This document shows, piece by piece, positions 23,688-28,192 of a stretch of 28,192 bases of DNA. Each line of letters starts with the position of its first letter. Position 1 is the first letter of the stretch. The notes beneath the pieces were generated by a model. It was not told the DNA's origin and searched no databases. It was given only the letters and a program-made list of their open reading frames with translations. The stretch is taken from assembly GCA_040830545.1 (NCBI GenBank), contig JBFOMB010000043.1:1-28192 (forward strand). The letters run 5' to 3'. The position numbers and the translations under genes are program-made. The stretch is from HXMU1420-2 sp040830545 (GTDB taxonomy: Bacteria; Pseudomonadota; Alphaproteobacteria; Rhodobacterales; Rhodobacteraceae).

Positions 23688-24524
23688 TTAGCCGCCAACT
23701 GGCTTTGTCAGGAGCTTGGCTGACAAACCCTCACTGTTGATCGGAGCAGAGGCAAACGGCCCACCATGTGCCAGTTGCCCCAGATCCGACGGATCCGCTG
23801 GCCCAGCCTCGGCAAATCGCTGCGCCGCCCAGGCTTCCGCATTGTCTTGCGGTTTGTACCCCAGAAAGGCAGCCGCGGAATTGTCCACAGGGCAGCGGTC
23901 GTTGTTCGAAACCCCATAGGCCACGGTAAACCCCGTTATCGGCGTCGTAATCGACGCGGTAACTAACCGCACCAAATCACCGTAGCTCAACCACGATCCC
24001 AAAGCTCGAGTGTTTACCGGTTCCGGCGTGCAGGACAGGATGCGCAGGCAGACAGATTCGACACCCGACTTCTCCCAATACATCCGTGCCACATCCTCGG
24101 CGAAACACTTCGCGATCCCGTAAAACCCGTCTGCCCTATGTGGAACGTCCACACCAATGGCTTCGGTCTTGGGATACATGCCCACGGCGTGGATCGAACT
24201 GGCATAAACAATGCGCTGTACACCCGTCAGCCGCGCGGCCTCCCACACGTTGTAGGCCCCAACGATATTGGGACCCAGAACCTGTTCAAACGTGCCCTCG
24301 TCCCCAATCGCACCGAAATGCACAACCATGTCCGCTCCGTCGATCAGGTCGTGCATGGCTGTTTTGTCGGCAAGGTCCGCCGGCACCCAGCGTTCGTTAG
24401 GTGCCAACGGACCGGGGGCTTCTGCGATGTCGGTTGAAACCAGTTCCTCTGCCATTGCCGCCAATGGTCCGCGCAATTGGGTGCCGAGTTTTCCGGCTGC
24501 GCCGGTGAGAACGAGTTTCTTCAT
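23688..24524 (-). CDS. udh: Uronate dehydrogenase (NAD-dependent, extended SDR)
   Basis: 278 aa. Rossmann motif TGAAGKLG at residues 7-14, IVYASSIHAVGMYP (105-118) with the catalytic Ser, and Tyr135-x3-Lys139 (YGIAK). The block KCFAEDVARMYWEKSGVES and RILSCTPEPVN closely follow the known Agrobacterium/Pseudomonas Udh pattern as I remember it. Udh oxidises galacturonate or glucuronate to the aldarolactone with NAD+. The protein has a tail about a dozen residues longer than that family. AAGGG precedes the ATG. It is last in a four-gene minus-strand operon, 13 bases after the aldolase stop, whose product could act later in the same pathway. Confidence 0.85.
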   Translation of the reverse strand: MKKLVLTGAAGKLGTQLRGPLAAMAEELVSTDIAEAPGPLAPNERWVPADLADKTAMHDLIDGADMVVHFGAIGDEGTFEQVLGPNIVGAYNVWEAARLTGVQRIVYASSIHAVGMYPKTEAIGVDVPHRADGFYGIAKCFAEDVARMYWEKSGVESVCLRILSCTPEPVNTRALGSWLSYGDLVRLVTASITTPITGFTVAYGVSNNDRCPVDNSAAAFLGYKPQDNAEAWAAQRFAEAGPADPSDLGQLAHGGPFASAPINSEGLSAKLLTKPVGG

Positions 24525-24537
24525 CGCAGTACCCTTG

Positions 24538-25311
24538 TCAGGAGATCAGTGATCGCATTTTTGAAACGGTGGAATCCATCGCCCGCGCGAGTGCCGCGGC
24601 CTCGGTCGAGCAGGCCACAAACGAAAACTCCTCGTTCAGCAGCCCGCCGGCAAAGTCCAGATCAGCCACCAGCGTGCCGACCGGCATGCCCTTGTCCGCC
24701 AGACGTTTAGAGATCGGACGGATCGTTTCCCAGACCTCCGGGTGCATCGGTTTGCCCAGATGACCCAAATCCGCCGCAATGTCAGAGGGGCCAAAGAACA
24801 CACCTGACACACCCTCCACGGCCGCAATCTCGTCCACCACGTCCAGTGCCGCACGGGTTTCGACCTGAATGATGATCGTTGTCTCTTCCTCGACCCGGTC
24901 AAAGTAGTCTTTCACCCGACCAAACTGATTGGCGCGGGTTGATCCGGCTACGCCGCGCACGCCATTTGGCGGATAGCGGCAAGCGGCGACAGCGGCTTCG
25001 GCCTCTTCCGCGTTCTGGACCATCGGGAACACCAGCCCCGGCGCACCGATATCCAGCAGGCGCTTCACCATCACGCTGTCATTCCACATCGGGCGCACGA
25101 TGGCAGGCGTGGGATGCGCGGCAAAGGCCTGCAACTGGCCCAGAACCGAGTTCAGCTCGTTCGGGCTGTGTTCCATGTCGATCACGCAAAAATCGAACCC
25201 GGCGCTGGCCACGATTTCAGAAGCAAACGGGCTGGCAAGGCTGACCCACATGCCGAACTGCTTGCGGCCTTCGCGCAAACCTTGAGTGAATGTGTTGGTG
25301 GGATAGTTCAT
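24538..25311 (-). CDS. HpcH/HpaI-family aldolase (2-dehydro-3-deoxyglucarate aldolase-like)
   Basis: 257 aa class II pyruvate aldolase. Catalytic His48 (DMEHSPNE), Arg73 (IVRPMWND) and metal ligands Glu151 (QVETRAAL) and Asp177 (FFGPSDIAADLG) are present. GVRGVAGSTRANQFGRV (117-133) resembles the GarL branch more than HpaI. GarL cleaves 5-keto-4-deoxy-glucarate to pyruvate and tartronate semialdehyde, which would fit the downstream uronate dehydrogenase. Other HpcH aldolases act on aromatic or rhamnonate intermediates, so the substrate is an inference. The ATG overlaps the stop of the FAD oxidoreductase gene (ATGA). Confidence 0.88.
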   Translation of the reverse strand: MNYPTNTFTQGLREGRKQFGMWVSLASPFASEIVASAGFDFCVIDMEHSPNELNSVLGQLQAFAAHPTPAIVRPMWNDSVMVKRLLDIGAPGLVFPMVQNAEEAEAAVAACRYPPNGVRGVAGSTRANQFGRVKDYFDRVEEETTIIIQVETRAALDVVDEIAAVEGVSGVFFGPSDIAADLGHLGKPMHPEVWETIRPISKRLADKGMPVGTLVADLDFAGGLLNEEFSFVACSTEAAALARAMDSTVSKMRSLIS

Positions 25312-26510
25312 ATCACGGCCTTTTCAATAAACGGTTCATTGCGCTCTATGCGACCATATCCGAATTCAGACAGGTCTATTGAGCGGTATTCGCCGTAAAC
25401 GATCCATTCTGCAAGCCCGCGACCGATGGCCGGTGATTGTTGCAACCCGTGACCGGAGAACCCGTTCACGAACAAGAAGTTCGAAATGCGTGTATGCGGG
25501 CCCACAACCGCGTTGTGGTCCAGCGTGTTGTAAGCATAGTGGCCCACCCAGCTGTTGATCAGCTTGATCGCCTCGAATTGCGGAACGCGATGGGCGATGG
25601 CGGGCCAGAACTTCTCTTCCCAGACCGAATGATCCGGCACGAAATCCGCGTAGTCCACTGCCGGGTCATCATCAGGGGGACAACCGCCTAGAAAATACTG
25701 CCCATCCGTACGCATGGTGCAGCCACTTGGGTCGATGGTCAGGGGCAGTGGTCCGTTCAGCGGAGTTTCCGCGTCCCAGACAAAAGTGTACCGTTTGCGG
25801 GGCTCAACCGGGATGTCGATACCTACCATAGCGCAGGTCAGTTTCGCACGTGGGCCTGAGGCGTTGACGACCTGCCCACAATTCACCGTTTCCCCGCTGG
25901 CCAAAGTCACAGATTGCGCTTGTGTACCCGTTGCATCCAGCGTCATGGCGGTGGCTTCGTTGTGGATATACTCCACCCCCCGCTCCCGCGCGGATCGTTT
26001 CCACCAGTCGAATATGGTGGCCCCGTCAAAGTACCCTTCGTTGACCGGGTTGTGGTTCGCCGCCAACACGCCGTCGAGATTGTAGAATGGATACTCCGCC
26101 GCGATCTGATCTGCTGTCATGTGCCGCGTGCCTGCGCCGTTGGCGGCCTGAATTTCCTGCGCCTGTTTCAATCCTGCCGCCTGCTCCGGAGTCGCGGCCA
26201 TGTACATGTAGCCGAGGCTGTGCAGCGCGATGTCCGGCACACGGTCATCCCCGCCCATGAAGTCGCGGAAATTGTGGATGAATTCCGCCCCGAATTGCGA
26301 GATTTTGACGTTCAGATCGGCAGTGAATTGCTGGCGGATACAGGAATTGGTGTGCGTGGTGGACGCAAATTCATAACTCGGGTCGCGTTCGACCACCAGA
26401 ATGCGACCCTGAAAGTCCGGATTGCCCGACAGCCACCATGCGACGGAGGACCCGTACATGGCCCCGCCCACGATCACCACATCATAGCTTGCGTGTGCCG
26501 GTGCCTGCAT
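25308..26510 (-). CDS. FAD-dependent oxidoreductase (DAO/DadA/sarcosine oxidase-like)
   Basis: 400 aa. The N-terminal dinucleotide motif is VVIVGGAMYGSSVAWW, in which Ala replaces the usual middle Gly, a variant I also recall from relatives. VVERDPSYEFASTTHTNS follows, and the C-terminus has GFSGHGLQQSPAIGRGLAEW, typical of the glycine/D-amino-acid oxidase fold. It probably oxidises a C-N bond of an amino acid or N-methyl compound. The start is ATG 26510, whose A is the last base of the preceding TGA (TGATG), and its stop overlaps the aldolase start. It sits tightly between hyuB and the aldolase, so all are co-translated. Confidence 0.9.
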   Translation of the reverse strand: MQAPAHASYDVVIVGGAMYGSSVAWWLSGNPDFQGRILVVERDPSYEFASTTHTNSCIRQQFTADLNVKISQFGAEFIHNFRDFMGGDDRVPDIALHSLGYMYMAATPEQAAGLKQAQEIQAANGAGTRHMTADQIAAEYPFYNLDGVLAANHNPVNEGYFDGATIFDWWKRSARERGVEYIHNEATAMTLDATGTQAQSVTLASGETVNCGQVVNASGPRAKLTCAMVGIDIPVEPRKRYTFVWDAETPLNGPLPLTIDPSGCTMRTDGQYFLGGCPPDDDPAVDYADFVPDHSVWEEKFWPAIAHRVPQFEAIKLINSWVGHYAYNTLDHNAVVGPHTRISNFLFVNGFSGHGLQQSPAIGRGLAEWIVYGEYRSIDLSEFGYGRIERNEPFIEKAVI

Positions 26511-28192
26511 CAATCAGCCTCCCCTTTGCGCACGGCCTCCTCCACCGCGTCGATCTCTTCGGGTGACAGGCCGTAGTCCTGCGCGGCACTTTCTGCCGAG
26601 ATGTAACCGCGTGCAAGATCACGTTTCACCAATTCCGGGTCACGTGCCTGCGGGTCGCCGTAGCCCGCCCCACCAGGGAAGGCCATCATCACCTTGCGCC
26701 CGTGTGGCACGAATTGCTTGCCCTTGCCGCGCATCGGGCTGCCGTCATCCTGACCAACGATTGTCGGACCACCGCTGTGCCCGCCGTGCCGTCCGCGCGC
26801 CGGGTGATCCACACGGTCGAACATGAGCGAAATGTCAAATTCCTGCCCCTCACGCGCGCCCACCTCCATGTATTGTCCCAGCCCGCCACGATACTGCCCA
26901 GCACCACCGCTGCCTTCGCGCAGTTCCTTGCGCCAGATGATCACGGGACCTGCATGTTCGGTGGCCTCTGCCGGCATGGTCATGACGCCTGACGGGAAAG
27001 CTGTGGCATTCATCCCGTCGAGTGTGGGCCGCGCGCCTGATCCACCGGAGTTGAACATCAAAACTTCGGATCGCACGGCTGTTTCGGGCGCAGGTGCATC
27101 CGTGCGGGGACGCAGCGAGACCTGGAAATTGCAGAGGCTCCCCGCCCCTTCAGCCGGGATCTGGCCCGGCAGTATCTGGTCCAGGGCATCGTAGACCGTA
27201 TCGGGGATCAGGTGCCCGATCACATGCCGCAGCGCCACGGGTGCTGGGTGTGGCGCGTTGAGGATCGAGCCCTCGGGCGCTGAAATCACGAAGGGTGCAA
27301 GGGACGCGGCATTGTTGGGTATTTCCGGCGCGATAGCGCATTTCAAGGCGTAGCATGCATAGGCCTTGGTATAGACATGCGGGACATTGATGCCCTTCTT
27401 GTCCACGCCTGATGTGCCGGTGAAATCCGCCGTCATGCGATCGTCATGCACGGCCAGTCGCACCGCCAGCGTGATGGGTGTGTCATAGCCGTCAATCTCC
27501 ATCCGCCCGTCCGCCGTGGCGCGCGGCAGGGCCGCGATCCGTTCGATTGTGGCGCGACGAGAGTTTTCGAGGATGTAGTCCGCGATCCCTTTTAGGTCGG
27601 ATAAATCGAATTCGTCCATCATATCCATTAGACGGCGATGACCGATTTCATTGCAGGTGGCCAAGGCATAGATGTCGCCAACCAACTGATCCGGCTCTCG
27701 CACATTGCCGCGCACGATGCGGATCAGCGTCTGGTCCACCTGCCACCGGTCCGCGAATTTCATGATGGGGATATAGAGTCCCTCTTCGTAAACCGAGTTC
27801 GCGTCCGCCCCGAAGCCGCGACCACCTATGTCCACGATATGCGCTGTACAGGCAAAAAAACCGACAAAGGCGCCGTTGTGGAAGGATGGCGTTACAACCG
27901 TGATGTCGTGCAGGTGGCCCGTGCCCTCCCAAGGGTCATTGGTGATGTAGACGTCACCTTCGAACGTGTTCTCGCGCCCGATGCGGCGGATGAAATGAGC
28001 GACAGCATCGGCCATGGCGTTTACATGTCCGGGCGTTCCGGTGACGGCTTGCGCCAGCATCTGCCCCTCGGCATCATAGACTCCGGCCGACAGATCACCT
28101 GCCTCGCGAACCGACGTCGAAAACGCGGTCCGCACCAGCGCCTGGGCCTGTTCCTCGACCACCGAGATCAGGCGGTTCCACATGACCTGATA
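26510..28192 (-). CDS. hyuB: Partial: hydantoinase B/oxoprolinase family subunit (N-methylhydantoinase B-like)
   Basis: At least 560 codons; the frame remains open to the right edge. The first ATG in the window (28183) lies inside a conserved segment (YQVMWNRLISVVEEQAQAL), so the true start is outside. GDLSAGVYD, AQAVTGTPGHVNAM, YITNDPWEGTGHLHDI and FNSGGSGARP are typical HyuB signatures, as is a C-terminal GGGAGYGDP-like block (FPGGAGYGDPQARDPE). HyuB works with HyuA in ATP-dependent opening of hydantoin or 5-oxoproline-like rings; some relatives are acetone or acetophenone carboxylases. hyuA is expected just beyond the edge. Its stop overlaps the next start (TGATG). Confidence 0.9.
   Translation of the reverse strand, partial: YQVMWNRLISVVEEQAQALVRTAFSTSVREAGDLSAGVYDAEGQMLAQAVTGTPGHVNAMADAVAHFIRRIGRENTFEGDVYITNDPWEGTGHLHDITVVTPSFHNGAFVGFFACTAHIVDIGGRGFGADANSVYEEGLYIPIMKFADRWQVDQTLIRIVRGNVREPDQLVGDIYALATCNEIGHRRLMDMMDEFDLSDLKGIADYILENSRRATIERIAALPRATADGRMEIDGYDTPITLAVRLAVHDDRMTADFTGTSGVDKKGINVPHVYTKAYACYALKCAIAPEIPNNAASLAPFVISAPEGSILNAPHPAPVALRHVIGHLIPDTVYDALDQILPGQIPAEGAGSLCNFQVSLRPRTDAPAPETAVRSEVLMFNSGGSGARPTLDGMNATAFPSGVMTMPAEATEHAGPVIIWRKELREGSGGAGQYRGGLGQYMEVGAREGQEFDISLMFDRVDHPARGRHGGHSGGPTIVGQDDGSPMRGKGKQFVPHGRKVMMAFPGGAGYGDPQARDPELVKRDLARGYISAESAAQDYGLSPEEIDAVEEAVRKGEAD

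Overview
The window looks like a chromosomal segment of a marine-type alphaproteobacterium, most likely of the Rhodobacterales/Roseobacter group. This is inferred from the fairly high GC content, the six-gene Mrp operon with fused MrpA-MrpB, a SelD fused to an NADH-dehydrogenase-like flavoprotein, and a LuxI-family synthase of the kind seen in roseobacters. No rRNA, tRNA, IS element, phage gene or CRISPR array was recognised. Gene density is very high, and many neighbours overlap by ATGA or TGATG.

Left part (1-5000), accessory metabolism: the 5' end of a [2Fe-2S] small subunit of a CO-dehydrogenase/xanthine-dehydrogenase-type hydroxylase runs off the left edge. It is divergent from a short-chain dehydrogenase. 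A family III CoA-transferase (minus) is divergent from a phytanoyl-CoA-dioxygenase-like protein (plus). An MFS transporter converges on that dioxygenase with a shared terminator-like hairpin.

Signalling cluster (about 5200-8830, plus strand): a response regulator with a receiver and a degenerate GGDEF-like output domain, a multi-spanning membrane histidine kinase, and a LuxI-family N-acyl-homoserine-lactone synthase. No LuxR regulator is present. The synthase is best read from a GTG at 8247, which leaves a 392-base leader with several inverted repeats. This is the most interesting part of the window.

Middle (8840-17550): a minus-strand operon encodes an AMP-forming acyl-CoA synthetase, a ThDP enzyme of the acetolactate-synthase type and an M20 dipeptidase. 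A selenium pair follows: tRNA 2-selenouridine synthase (plus) meets a flavoprotein-SelD fusion (minus) with no bases between the stop codons. Upstream of selD lies a class I methyltransferase that appears to start with TTG.

Right part (17713-28192): a complete Mrp Na+/H+ antiporter operon (mrpA-B fusion, C, D, E, F, G) is coupled by ATGA overlaps, and mrpA starts with TTG. Facing it is a minus-strand operon entering from the right edge: N-methylhydantoinase B-like subunit (5' end outside), FAD-dependent amine/amino-acid oxidoreductase, HpcH/HpaI aldolase and uronate dehydrogenase. The last two could act in oxidative uronate breakdown, while the first two point to nitrogenous substrates.
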